A DNA stretch of 64,000 nt from Pseudorasbora parva (GCF_024679245.1 NC_090184.1:4840547-4904546); one strand, 5' to 3'; shown: positions 32,855 through 46,568, counted from the stretch's first letter. Notes: generated by a model from the letters alone, not told the origin. Translations and numbers: made by a program.

Positions 32855-34281
32855 GAAAGTAGAGATGAAGTCATTTTAGGCTATACTGGAAAATTTAATT
32901 TGAACCTTTTAATAAACAACATTTTAGCTTTTTTTTTTTTGCATGATTGATCATAGTTCAGTGCATTTTAGTGTCATTAGCAAAGTATGTTGATCAAATT
33001 GATTTCTACGTCATCTTATTCTCATTCAAGACGCCAAAGAAATGTTGAATCTCCGTACACCAGAATGCGCCACAGTCACGTAGCCATTATTCATGCTTTT
33101 GCATTTATTACTGTGGAAATATGTAAATATCTTTTTCATCTCAAGCTAATGGCTCTTTCAGTAAGAGCCAGCCTCTTAACACAAGTGCTTGGCTCAGAAA
33201 AAAACACACCACCGAGTGACGACTCAAAGTCATTTCCACCATGGGAATGATATGAATCTTCATAACTGGTCTGCTGTGCTCATTATAATTGGGCTGTTTC
33301 TCTATCTTCTAATGAGGTATCAAAGACAGATGCAAACAGCGAAGCATCAAAAGCTTTGATTCACATGCACCGTCTTCACACTCGCTGGTGAGATTGGCAA
33401 GCGCTGCTTTTTTATCATAAATGTTATTTCTCACTCAGCTCTACTCATTATCACCCGCCAAAGACATGCAAACTAACGACACCTGTTACATAAGCAGTAT
33501 GAAGTTATTAATAAGTGCATGAGGAACAAATGTAAGCTATTTATATCTTCTGATGTTAGCTTGTTGAATGCAGATCAGATCAGCTTTGATAAGGTTTGAG
33601 GGATAGTTTATGTGCCAGAAAGATGTGTCTTCTCATTTCACACGGTACCTACGTGATCGTGATATTAGTTCGCATATGTAGCCAGATTCATAAGTCATCT
33701 CAGCATTGTTTAAAATAGCATGTGTGATCTCAAGAAATCTTAAAACCAGTTTTTCTTACCGGATCTCCTGTTACCTGTGATTCATTATTTAAAAAAATGA
33801 TTTTCAAATAATATTTGAGTTTTGCTTCTGAGGTCTGGAGCGGTTTAACTCAAGTCTTGTTCCCCTGTTCCTTTAGGTTTTTTATTACTGACTTGACGTG
33901 TGATAAAATTTAATCTGGCTTGATCATAAAGCATAATTGCTTTAAAATTGTCAGCATAAGTAATGGTTATGTGGTTATAGAGAGGCAGCTGTCGTTTTTA
34001 GTATCAAAATATAGACTATTAGCCATCTTGCGAGTATTCTGTCTCTGTAAGGATGCTATAAAAGTCTAAACGTGAGATGGCTGACAGCGTGATCCACCTT
34101 TCATGACACGTTCAGTTGATGGCTTTCTCTCTGATCTAAAACTAGTCTGTTTCTCTCTCCCTTATCATGGTGGAAAGTGAGATTTGGGAAGAGGAAGGAG
34201 AACAGCAGCACCGAACTAAGTGATGAACAAGCGTGACTAAACTCTGACAGTTTAAAATAAGGTGACTAAACTCTACATTTA
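32854..34281. other. non-coding, largely unique sequence
   Basis: No gene or transposon recognised. It would lie in the inferred first intron of the receptor gene and is one of the longer repeat-free stretches, so it is a place to look for conserved non-coding elements. Confidence 0.4.
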
Positions 34282-34364
34282 GTCAGGCTAATGTTAATCT
34301 AATATACATTATCAAAATATCACTTATATTTTGATAATGTATATTAGATTTACATTAGCCTGAC
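34282..34364. repeat. near-perfect hairpin (39-bp arms, 5-bp loop)
   Basis: Arms 34282-34320 and 34326-34364 are reverse complements at 38 of 39 positions around the loop CACTT. The outer part of each arm (GTCAGGCTAATGT and its complement) corresponds to the left terminus of the hAT-like element that starts at 34355. Confidence 0.95.
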
Positions 34365-36429
34365 CTGGTCATACTCAATTCTAGTCAGAATATGAGTCTG
34401 ATGCTCCATTGGGCTGTGATTATGGGGCGTGTTTCAACCGAACCAGGAAGGACCTACAACCAATCAGAGCAACGGAGCGACGCATTGTCAAATGTCACTG
34501 TGTTGCCAAGTCCACATTTTTTTCCGCGGGTTGTTTTCTATGTCCGCGGGTTTAAGCGACTATTACGTATGTGATATATAGACCCATGAGTGCGAATTTT
34601 AGCAGGCAACCATGCCAAAATAACACACATTTTACCCCCCAAACACTATTTTTTTCCGTAGACCCTATTTTGTACCCCACCCAGAAGCTATTGTTTAGGG
34701 CTAGTTGTTGGCCGGTTTTGTTGTAAAAACTTGGCAACCCTGTCTGCACGCGCTGGAATACACGATCTTTGCCGGTGTTGTAAAAAATAAAAGAATTAAA
34801 TGATACACAGAGTACTTACCCAATATGATCATAATTTTTGAGAGAAATAGTGAAGGTGAATGCAGATACAAACAAGCTCTCCGTTTAGGATTCGAGTAAA
34901 TATAACCCAAGCCCCTTTGATGACATGATGATTACGTTACTGTTGATCATCTGTCCGTCATCATCTAAAGCCCGCACAGATGATTTCATTGGTCCGAACA
35001 GTTTCTGTTCGGAGATAATCACTCCTCTATGGATCAAGACCAGACCGAACCGCCCGACCTAAAAATTTTGTGGGCGGGGCTAAGTTCGGCTGCCATCCAG
35101 TAGGGATGGGACGAAATATCGTTTGACAAAATATCGCGATACAAAACGTGACGAAACGCATCGAGGTCGAATTTTTTTTATCGCGAAATAAAGATAGATG
35201 GCACTGCTGCATGATTTGCTTAGAATGAGGGCGGGGTGCAGCAGCAAACATTAATAGGGAAAGAAAAGGGTTGACATTAGCATTAATATTCTAAACCAAA
35301 AATGCAGTTATTGCCTACATAAACTACCATATTTTCTGTTTAACTTTTATTAAACTCCAGAAAGAAAAGGGCGTTTTTTCACTGAGCACATTCTCTGCAG
35401 TCTGAGCGCGATGCACTGCAGCTCACTCTCGCTCATGTCTGAGGTAAATCATTAACACCATCACCACGCTTACAGTACACGTGTTTTATTGAACTAAATA
35501 CATTACAATCGGCTAAAACGAATGCACAGGTTACTTTCCTGAACAAGCGCGCTCCCGAGTCCGTGTTCTTCACACTGTCCACGTGAATCGCGGCCCAGTT
35601 CGGCGCGCACGCGCAAAATACCGGCAGTTCAACAGAAAATGCGGATCTCTTAAAGGGGCCGCACTATATTCCACTCGTGTAATATGGACCTCCTCCAGGT
35701 ATGGTGTGGTTCTGGTTCGCTCACTGGTACACATTAACAATTTTTCATACGAACTTTGCCCTGTTCTGAATTAAACTGCCAGTGTAAAAATTCCCTTTAT
35801 ATTCTTAAAATGAGAGAAATCACTAACAGTTACTTACTCATTATTTTTAAGTTTAGGCTTAAGAGAACAATTTCTTAGATAAACATATCTATGACCTTTG
35901 ATATGTCTAGTCTTCATACTGTATTGATTATTATTGAATAAGTATGGTTTCACTAATAATAAATGTACATTTGCATAAAGCATGCATATTTGTCCATACC
36001 TATGTTGATTAGAGTATTAAAAACTTAATTTAAACTTAATTTAAGTTACATTTACAATTGCTTAAAAGGTGCGATTTAAAATGGAGTTAACTCATGACAA
36101 TCATGCAGTTAATCGCGATTCAATATTTTAATCGATTGACAGCCCTACAGTGCCCTCCACAATTATTGGCACCCCTGTTTAAGATGTGGTCGCGGACTTC
36201 TAAAAATTCTTCTTTTTTTTTAAACAACATAGTACCAAAATGCAAAAAAAAGAGAAAAATCCTACCTTTCGTTTAAGTACATTACTTTGGTGGTAAAAAA
36301 AAATCACAGATTTGAAAAAAATAAAAATAAAATTTGATATCGTATCGTGATGTATCGTATCGTAACCCTGGCATATCGAGGTGCATCGTATCGTGAGTTT
36401 AAGTGTATCGTCCCATCCCTACCATCCAG
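34355..36429 (+). mobile_element. hAT-like element copy 1, interrupted by a second element
   Basis: Starts TAGCCTGACCTGGTCATACT and ends CCAGGCTAG at about 36431; short terminal inverted repeats (TAGCCTG). It is flanked by ATTTACAT on both sides (34347-34354 and 36432-36440 region), an 8-bp target duplication as in hAT elements. The sequence without the 1321-bp insertion is about 750 bp and matches copy 2 at 36910-37673. No transposase is seen. Confidence 0.7.
35101..36421. mobile_element. hAT-like composite insertion with CCATCCAG duplication
   Basis: 1321 bp with ends TAGGGATGGGACGA (left) and the same text in reverse complement at the right, flanked by perfect 8-bp duplications CCATCCAG (35093-35100 and 36422-36429). 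It contains further fragments: a GGGCTGTCAATCGATTAAAA-ended repeat up to about 36147, and a Tc1-type terminal piece (CAGTGCCCTCCACAATTATT) from about 36149 to 36300. No intact frame. Confidence 0.8.
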
Positions 36430-36742
36430 GCTAGATTTACATGCATCCAAGGTCAAAAACCTTGGGGGTGGGGTGGGGGGTTCAGCCAATCTTGAGTACC
36501 TATAGAGTAGCATTGCATCCTTCATATCAATGAAAAGTATTTAGTTTTATTAGAGTTAAAAAAGAAAGCTACGCTGTACCGAGTCTTTCTGGAAAAAAAA
36601 CAAGCGACTGGAGGCGTTATCGTGTGGGCGGAGCTAAAGAATCACGAGGGCGCGCAGCTATTGCGTTGAGAGGGTGTGTACTGTAACTTATACATGCTTA
36701 GCTGCTTATCATGCTCAGATCACCAATTTGGCGTGTTACTAT

Positions 36743-37975
36743 TTGGGCCCGAGTTTAACGATCTGAGTGCATGGCACAAGAGCAATTAGGGCGTGTCCGA
36801 ATCCACTTTTGCTAGTTTAATGACGGGAAAAATGGTTGGCGGACCAGGTGCATGGTCTATCAGTTGCCCTCGCAACATGGTGGATTCGCTATTTACATTG
36901 GGGATTTCCTAGGCTGACGTGGTCATACTCAATTCTAGATGAATCTGAAACTGCTCCATTGGGCTGTGATTATGGGGCGTGTTTCAACCGAACCAGGAAA
37001 GACCTCAATTGGACAGACCTACAACCAATCAGAGCAACGGAGCGACGCATGACGTTAGTTATCAAATGTCAACAGAGCTCAACTGCACTGTGTTGCCAAG
37101 TCCACGTTTTTTTTTACGCGGGTTGTTTTCCATGTTTTCCCTAACCCTAACCCTAACCGACTCTTATGTGATATATAGACCCATGAGTGCGAATTTTAGC
37201 AGGATAACTAAATTTCGCTGAAATAACACACCAAAATAACACACATTTTACCCCCAAACGCATTTTTTTCCCCCGGAGAACCCCCTGGGAAGCTATTGTT
37301 TAGGGCTAGTTTTTGGCGGGTTTTGTTGTAAACGATATTTGCCGGTGTTGTAAAAAAATACAAATAATTTATTGATACACACTTACTTACCCAACATGAT
37401 CATCATTTCAGAGAGAAAAAGTGAAGGTGATGCAGATACGAACAAGCTCTACGTTTAAGATTTGAACAAATATAATCCAAGCGCCTTTGATGACGTGATG
37501 ATTACGTTACTGTTGATCATCTGTCCGTCATTGTCTTAACCCCGCCCTGATGATTTTATTGGTCCAAACAGTTTCTGTTCCGGCATAATTGCTCCTCTAT
37601 GGATCGAGTCTAGACGGAACTGCACGAGCTCAAATGTTGTGGGCGGAGCTAAGTTCGGCTGGCATACAGGCTAGGTATTTCCCTTTAAATAACACAATTA
37701 TTGCTTTAATACTATTAACTTTAGAGCAGGTTTGTGTTGGTCAATGGCGCAGTCGTTTTCTGTTCCTCAAAATAGCAACGCACCAACAATGCGTCTGAAA
37801 ACACCTGGTTTTCAATGGACAGCATGGCCATGGGGGAACAGATGCGCCAGTGCATTTGCTATTTAAACAACATGGCACTGGACATGAAAATGAGAATTAC
37901 TTTAGGCTGACACTTGCAAAAAACCACTTGCATCGCACCTGGCATTGCACTGCACAGTTTATGATAAGGGCCCAT
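36743..37975 (+). mobile_element. GGGCCC-ended DNA element, interrupted by hAT-like copy 2
   Basis: Starts TTGGGCCCGAGTTTAACGAT and ends GATAAGGGCCCATT, with internal text (CGAATCCACTTTTGCTAG; GGTCAATGGCGCAGTCGTTT; GGGGGAACAGATGCGCCAGT) shared with 52917-53482. The two halves are separated by the 764-bp insertion at 36910-37673. Non-coding. Confidence 0.7.
36910..37673 (+). mobile_element. hAT-like element copy 2
   Basis: About 764 bp matching copy 1 throughout (CTCCATTGGGCTGTGATTAT; CAACCAATCAGAGCAACGGA; GCTAAGTTCGGCTG). It is inserted in the GGGCCC-ended element with a near-perfect duplication (GGATTTCC at the left, GTATTTCC at the right). Unlike copy 1 it has gained three CCCTAA units at 37139-37158. 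Confidence 0.75.
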
Positions 37976-38474
37976 TATGTTTTCTCACATTGCTGGGAAA
38001 GTTTGTGTAAGCCAAATCTGCACAGATTTAGCACAAATAATCAACTCGTGGGCCATCATGATATATTAAATACAGAGTATTTCTGACTTACTTGAACATA
38101 CAGGTTACAACACAACAAATACCGGCACGCTTGTTCATTTGCATTAAAGCAAACACAAAGAACACAATAATGTGATTCTTGAAAAACCTCACTTCCATAC
38201 TGATACAGAGGACTCTGAAGATGACAGCTATGAGGACGTTTGGTTAACAGAAAAGACATTGTTATTTTCCAACATCCTACAATTTTAGCAGACACATGCC
38301 ATATCCTGAGACCACAGGTTTTTTTTTTTTTGATGTTCTTCTACTGTATTGATCTGTCCACCTAAAATACATTTTTGATGAAAAGGACGAGGATGAAAGA
38401 GGAAAAGAGGAGATGACTGGATGACAGGATTTTGTTTGAATAAGAAATTAATGTGTGAAATAAAAATATATATA
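37976..38474. other. non-coding sequence
   Basis: No gene; a short poly-T lies at 38320-38331. Confidence 0.45.
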
Positions 38475-38800
38475 CACCAATCAGGCATAACATTATGACC
38501 ACTAACAGGTGAGGTGAATAACACTGATGATCTCTTCACCACAGCACCCTTTTAGTGTGTGGGATATATTAGGCAGCAAGTGAATATTTTGTCCTCAAAG
38601 TTGATGTGTTAGAAGCAGGTAACATGGGCAATCAATTGAGAGAGTTTGACAAGGGGCAAATTGTGACAGCTAGACGACTGGGTCAGATCATCTTTTAAAA
38701 ACTGCAGCTCTTGTGGGCTGTTCCCGGTCTGCAGTGGTCAGTCTCTATCAAAAGTGCTCCAAGGAAGGAACAGTGGAAAATTGGCCACAGGGTCATGGGC
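38475..38800 (+). mobile_element. Tc1/mariner 5' fragment (CACCAATCAGGCATAAC family)
   Basis: Starts after TA with CACCAATCAGGCATAACATT and ATGACCAC, then the helix-turn-helix-encoding region (about 38630-38720) of a known fish Tc1 family, interrupted by stops. Truncated before the DDE domain. An internally deleted relative is at 56143-56273. Confidence 0.65.
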
Positions 38801-40319
38801 GTTATTGACATAAATATAGTGCAGACTCTTAATAATAATTGATTTAATATTTTGTATGTATTTATCATTGTGTTATTTATCAAGTGATTATAGCAAATAT
38901 ATTAAATACCTACAATTAATGCATAAATTATACATTATTATGTATTATTATTATTATTTAATGATTATTTAATGTATTTCTTTTTCATCTTAACTTGTCC
39001 TGCTTCAAAAACTCTTCAGGATCTAATAGGACAAAACCCCAGATGTTAGCGGTGTCACATTTCTGAACCCCACTGTTTAGTGAAGCTCACGCTGTTTTTC
39101 TTCTGCATAATTGCTCAGCGTGCACAGAGACATGTTTAAAACTTGCTGGATTCGAATGCAAATCATGATTTTACCCTTTACAATATAAAACCACCCCTGA
39201 ATTTATGTCCACACAGCATGGCACTGCACAGCACGCCACTGTTCATTAACTTTAATAAAACATGCATGTTTATGGGATGTTTTTCATTTGACTGTAGCAG
39301 GTCGTGTCACATCTGAGAAGCAAAAGCTCATTTTGGGTCCCTCCTGCTATCACAGGGTGTGTTTGCCCATGGCAAGCTCTCTCATAAATATAGGCGCACT
39401 TTGTGTTTTGCATGCTAATGCACAGGTTTTTGAAGATTGAGTGTTGGCAAAAAAGTTGTGGCATGTTTTCCATGCAGCAATTCTGAAATCATAAGCAATG
39501 TCTCTTCTCTCTCCAAACACACTTCTTTCTTGAAAGAGAAAGGCACAGCGTATTACAATAGGCTTCATTGAGCTTCAGCATTACTTAATTCTTCTTTCTT
39601 AGTCATGAACTCACGCAGCGCTTCTTAAAAATTCATACCTGCACTTCTGGCAAAACAGAAGTGTACAGTCAACAGAGACCTGCAGTTTTAGCTGTATCAG
39701 CTCCTGCGCCAGCACACACACTCACACACACACGGATGAGCTGAGAGCCATGCTGGAAGATTCATCTGTAGGGGAGCATGGCATTTTTCTAACAAGGAGA
39801 TCTATAATACCCAGAGAGATCCGTTTGCATTCCCATACATTTCAATGCAAGTTAAAGCTGGAAGTATGAGCTGTGGTATCTGCCATCTTGGACACATAAA
39901 CCTTCAGAAATTTGATTTGTGGCTCAAGAAACATTTATTATTACAGTCATAAAGAACAGTATCACAGTTTATATTTTTCTTCTGAGCTCTGGAGCGATTC
40001 AATCGAGTCTTGTTCCCTGTTCTTTTAGGTTTTTATTACTGACTTGACAAATGATTCATTTTTTTGTAAACCGTGATACTTTTTAGGATTATTTGAAGAA
40101 TAGAAAGTTCTAAAGAACAACATTTATTAGATAACATTTCTTTTTTATAACAATGTAAAAAGTAGTTCTGTCACATTCCATCATTAATACGTCTTTACAG
40201 AATAAAAGTTTCAATTTTCTTCATAGCCATCAGTGGAGAAAAACGGTCAAACCAGATGTTGTTACATCGAACTGTAAAGAAAGTGCATTCCCTTAAATAA
40301 AAGAAGAAGAAGAAGAAAA
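38801..40319. other. non-coding, largely unique sequence
   Basis: No gene or transposon recognised. 39960-40050 resembles 33815-33905 (GAGGTCTGGAGCGGTTTAAC and TTATTACTGACTTGAC in both), a small unassigned dispersed repeat. Confidence 0.4.
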
Positions 40320-40740
<421 letters not shown>

Positions 40741-41929
40741 TTATATTGGTCTTAATTTTTTTTATTAATTTTTTTTTAATCTGATGGTTCAGGTCTTCGA
40801 TAGTTACAACATCTACCAGAAGGGGCAAAACCATAACAGATACAGCAAATAACCAGCTAGGTCCAGCTAGACACCAGCTAACACCATAGTACAGGTGTCT
40901 GAAATAAGTCAACAGCATATCTGGGCTGGCCAGAACTCTCTTTCCCTCCATGTTGTCTATGTGAAAATGGAGGAGTCATGGTGACAGAATTGAGAGCTCT
41001 GCGGGGAAGATGTTGTTGAGTTTTGAACCTTTGTGTGTGCAACCAGTGGTGCATCATGTGCTCTTTGTCTCAGATTTCGAACTATCGAGTATCTCTGCTT
41101 CATTGCAACACAATGTCACCAGGAGGAGATCTATTGGTAGACTCTAAAGCCTGCTAATTGAAAACAATCAGTGTCCTTTAGAGAGGGCCGGTTAGGAATA
41201 GGGGCAATAATGAGCTTTATTACAGCTTATCAGCCGTATGTGAGGCACATCTGGGCTGAGACTCTGTGATTGATTTACTGTCCCTTGTAAGTTAACTACA
41301 GTAGCCCTTTGGGATCTGTGTTAATTACATTTAAGCTAGTTATTTCTATTTAGATGGATGCTTCCATAAAGGGAATGATGGTGGTTTTCTTTAAGGAAAT
41401 TATGAAAATCGTGTCATTTATTCACCCTCATGTTGTTTCAATGATATTTTTTCTTCTCCTAAAGTTATCCAGATCCAGTTTTACAGGTCCATCTACAACT
41501 CTATAAATTGTCCCTAGGATGTAATGCTCTGTTTTTGCCTTATTTGGAAGGGTCATGAATATTAATGTTGAACTCTGCTCTGATTGGCTTATTTCAGCAG
41601 CTCACAGCAGTTCAGCAGTTCAGCGAATCGGCTTGTGAGTCCTGACAGAACACAGACCGACTGAATGATTACACGATAATTTAAGCAAAACGTATGAAGT
41701 TAAGAGCAATTAAAATATATGATTACCAAATACAATTCTGCAAGTTCTGCTAACTTAAACTTTAAATTTCTTAACTTAAAAATTTTGATGTAACTGATTA
41801 CCTAAAATTTTTGGACTCATTCAGGTTTACAATGCGACTACCACACCGCGTGGAGTAGTAGTTCCTGTGACAACTACTCTTTTTTACGGAGCCCCGCACA
41901 TGACATGCAATAAAAACTAGTAGGCTAAA
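40741..41929. other. non-coding sequence
   Basis: No supported gene. 41405-41470 (TTTATTCACCCTCATGTTGT) is a piece of a common cyprinid repeat also present at 49090-49717. Confidence 0.45.
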
Positions 41930-42240
41930 TCATGTGCACGATTTACTATTTTGTTCCCTCGATTTATAAATCGTGCGCACATTTTACTAATTCGTTCCCT
42001 CTATTTGCTAAATCATGTGCATGTTTAACTAATTTGTTCCCTCGATTAGCTTAGTCGTGCACACAATTTATAAATCAAGGAAAGAATTAGTAAAACGTGC
42101 GCACAATTTTAAAAAAATGAGGGAAAGGAATAGTAAATTGTGCAACCCAGGGTCATTGGAAATACGTGACTGCCTTCTTTTTTGCAACGCCCGAAATATG
42201 TACCTCCAGGTACATTTACCTGCACTTTTTGGGCCAACCT
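41930..42240. repeat. TTCGTTCCCTC tandem repeat and left arm of a long inverted repeat
   Basis: 41930-42120 holds imperfect direct and inverted units of ACTAATTCGTTCCCTC and TCGTGCGCACA. 42140-42235 (GGAAATACGTGACTGCC; CCCGAAATATGTACCTCCAG) recurs in inverted orientation at 43330-43440. Confidence 0.7.
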
Positions 42241-43149
<909 letters not shown>

Positions 43150-43329
43150 TGGGTAGGTTAAGGGCTAGGGGCAGTATAAGGGGATATAATGAAACGCCGT
43201 TGATAAACACGCTAAAAAACGATTATGCGATTATGCACGCCAAAATGGAATACGAATTGGCGTGTCATACATACGCCATTTCATGAGATCAGTCTGAGAA
43301 TGGAGAAAAAATATTACCACTTAGCGCCT

Positions 43330-43440
43330 CCGGTGGAGGTTTCACCCAAAAAGTGCAGGTAAACGTACCTGGAGGTACATATTTCGGGTGTTGCAAAAAT
43401 GTAGTCACGTATTTCCAATGAGCCTGGGTTGAAATTGTGC
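43330..43440. repeat. right arm of long inverted repeat
   Basis: Reverse complement of 42140-42235 with a few mismatches (ACGTACCTGGAGGTACATAT; GTAGTCACGTATTTCCAATG). Confidence 0.8.
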
Positions 43441-44867
43441 GCACTATTGACCTTTTTTAAAGGCTGTTTCACTTGAAAAGTTTCACCAAAGGCAGTTTCA
43501 CTTGAAAATTTTAGGTTCTGTAATATTTTGTGAGATTTAATGTAAAACACAGTAATTCATTTATAATGAATTCAATGAGTAGGTATAAGTGCTCTGGATA
43601 ACTAAATAAAGTATATTTAAAAAGTTGTCTCAGCCAATGGAACAGCTTTGAGGTCTGACTCGGCAGATGGAGGGAATCCTGCACAGCACCAGCCTCACTA
43701 CATGTAGATTTAATAAAAAAGATTAAAAAAACGGCAACATTCTCAAATGGACAGTCTGCAACCATAAATTAATTTAAATGCACATAATCTAATGAATTAT
43801 TCATTAATGCCAATCACAGCTATTATTGTTATGGTGATTATGTAATCTCTCAAGCTTTATGCAATAATTGCATCTGGTGTCTGCTGTTAAATGTCATTTG
43901 GCTGTTTGAAGGCAGAATTACACTCTAAATGCCTTGCTTCTCACTTTTGGGGCTCATTTGGTACAATCAGGGATGTTTCCCTGCTTTAAAATACTTTCTC
44001 CTGTAGGGTGCCTCATTTGTAGCTGTAACTTTTAAAGATTGCTAATGAGTGTCCTTTTTTTTCCAGCGGTCATGTTGACTCGGAGAAACACTAAGAGACA
44101 TTTGCGACATGGCCATTACTTTTGCAAAGGAAATCGCACAATTTTACCATGCTACTAAAAATTATTTGTGGGGTATTTTAAGCTAAAATATCACATACAC
44201 ACTCTGGTGACATCATAGACTTATTTTATATCTTGTTAAAAGGGGCAATCAACAACCCATTTAACTGTTTTGAATATTCATATTGCTTAATAATGAACTG
44301 CAAAGTTTTTTCTTAGCCAAATGAGAGACAGGAAGAGGCCAAACCGAAAGGATCTGTAGCCGTTTGTCTCACTTTGGCTTGAGGAAATCAGATGGGCTTA
44401 ACGCAGCAGGATTCTGTTCATAATTAGATTCTCACCCATTGTTAAACCATACTGGGTTATTCATCACCTGCCAGTGTGCCTATATGTGCAGGCTCAGTAG
44501 CTATTACTGCAAAGCCATGCAGAGCACTTTAAGAAATCATCAAGAAAAAAAAGGAAAAAATCTGTGAGACAGATGGAGAGAAGGAGTGCTGCTGCAAGTG
44601 CTGCTTTAATTATCAGCTTCTCCGCTCACATTTTATGACAGAGTTTCCCAGTATTGGATTTATGTTTTGATGTACAGGGGCAAGACCTTTGGAGCAACAA
44701 GTGTGTTGGTGAATTGGGGCTTAAACAGTGCCATCCCTGTGCTTCAGGGGCAAGTTGCATCATTTGTCAAGCATTTCTTTAAAGTATATACATGTTGTTG
44801 TGTTGTCTGGATGGGATTCCTCTCTTGTAGAGTTACTGAGCTGGGAATGTCTGTTATTATTACAATC
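43441..44867. other. non-coding, largely unique sequence
   Basis: No gene or transposon recognised. 43800-44600 is repeat-free and of ordinary base composition, within the inferred receptor-gene intron. Confidence 0.4.
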
Positions 44868-46380
44868 TGGGGACAGGTGTGGTGGTGTGGGTTAGTTTAA
44901 GGGTAAAGTTAGGGACATGTGGGGTGGTGTGGGTCAGTTTAAGGGTAAATTTAGGGTCAGGTGTGGTGGTGTGGGTCAGTTTAAGGGTAAATTTAGGGAC
45001 GTGTGGTGGTGTGGGTAAGTTTAAGGTTAAGTTATGGACAGGTGTGGTGGTGTAGGTCAGTTTAAGGGTAAAGTTAGGGACAGGTGTGGTGGTATGGGTT
45101 AGTTTAAGGGTAAAGTTAGGGATAGGTGTGGTGGTGTGGGTCAGTTTAAGGGTAAAGTTAGGGACAGGTGTGGTGGTATGGGTTAGTTTAAGGGTAAAGT
45201 TAGGGATAGGTGTGGTGGTATGGGTAAGTTTAAGGGTAAAGTTAGGGACAGGTGTGGTGGTATGGGTAAGTTTAAGGGTGAAGTTAGGGATAGGTGTGGT
45301 GGGATGGGTTAGTTTAAGGGTAAAGTTAGGGACAGGTGTGGTGGTGTGGGTCAGTTTAAGGGTTAAGTTAGGGACAGGTGTGGTGGTATGGGTTAGTTTA
45401 AGGGTAAAGTTAGGGATAGGTGTGGTGGTGTGGGTCAGTTTAAGGGTAAAGTTAGGGACAGGTGTGGTGGTATGGGTAAGTTTAAGGGTAAAGTTAGGGA
45501 TAGGTGTGGTGGTATGGGTTAGTTTAAGGGTAAAGTTAGGGACAGGTGTGGTGGTATGGGTAAGTTTAAGGGTAAAGTTAGGGATAGGTGTGGTGGTATG
45601 GGTCAGTTTAAGGGTAAAGTTAGGGACAGGTGTGGTGGTATGGGTCAGTTTAAGGGTAAAGTTAGGGACATGTGTGGTGGTGTGGGTCAGGTTAAGGTTA
45701 AGTTAGAGACAGGTGTGGTGGTGTGGGTCAGTTTAAGAGTAAAGTTAGAGACAGGTGTGGTGGTATGGGTCAGTTTAAGAGTAAAGTTAGAGACAGGTGT
45801 GGTGGTATGGGTCAGTTTAAGGGTAGAGTTAGGGTCAGGTGTGGTGGTGTGGGTCAGTTTAAGAGTAAAGTTAGAGACAGGTGTGGTGGTATGGGTCAGT
45901 TTAAGGGTAAAGTTAGGGACATGTGTGGTGGTGTGGGTCAGTTTAAGGGTAAAGTTAGGGACAGGTGTGGTGGTGTGGGTCAGTTTAAAGGTTAAGTTAG
46001 AGACAGGTGTGGTGTATGAGTCAGTTAAAGGGTAAAGTTAGGGACAGGTGTGGTGGTGTGGGTCAGTTTAAGAGTAAAGTTAGGGACAGGTGTGGTGGTG
46101 TGGGTCAGATTAAGGGTTAAGTTAGGGACATGTGTGGTGGTGTGGGTCAGGTTAAGGTTAAGTTAGAGACAGGTGTGGTGGTATGGGTCAGTTTAAGGGT
46201 AGAGTTAGGGACAGGTGTGGTGGTGTGGGTCAGTTTAAGGGTAAAGTTAGGGACATGTGTGGTGGTGTGGGTCAGTTTAAGGGTAAAGTTAGGAACAGGT
46301 GTGGAGGTGTGGGTCAGTTTAAAGGTTAAGTTAGAGACAGGTGTGGTGTATGAGTCAGTTAAAGGGTAAAGTTAGGTGTA
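44868..46380 (+). repeat. 42-bp minisatellite next to the receptor exon
   Basis: About 36 units of roughly 42 bp, typified by GTTAGGGACAGGTGTGGTGG then TATGGGTCAGTTTAAGGGTAAA. Variants alternate in GGGACAGG/GGGATAGG and TATGGG/TGTGGG, indicating two-unit or longer higher-order structure in 45086-45660. Because 42 is a multiple of three, one frame stays open for 206 codons with a 14-residue period; there is no sign it is a gene. Confidence 0.95.
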
Positions 46381-46568
46381 GGGTAAGGGTCAGCAGTGTA
46401 ATTATAAATGTATCTACAGAAATTAATGACAGATGTAATTACATGCAGGTATTTTTTTTAATGTAAGTGCAATGTAAAAACATGTATGTACACAATAAGT
46501 GCATTGTAGCAAATTATTAATTAAATAGTTTCTACATAGTAGTTAAGGCCACCGAATATAAAGTGGGT
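46381..46568 (+). mobile_element. right end of GGCCTTAA-type DNA element
   Basis: Trailer GTAATTACATGCAGGTA and a terminus that in reverse complement reads CCCACTTTATATTCGGTGGC, as at 8018. The minisatellite is therefore internal to this element; the left terminus is no longer recognisable. Confidence 0.65.

Noticed and set aside
45086..46035. 206- and 159-codon frames with a 14-residue repeat
   Set aside because: Product of the 42-bp minisatellite. The period preserves the frame by arithmetic, and there is no unique flanking coding sequence.
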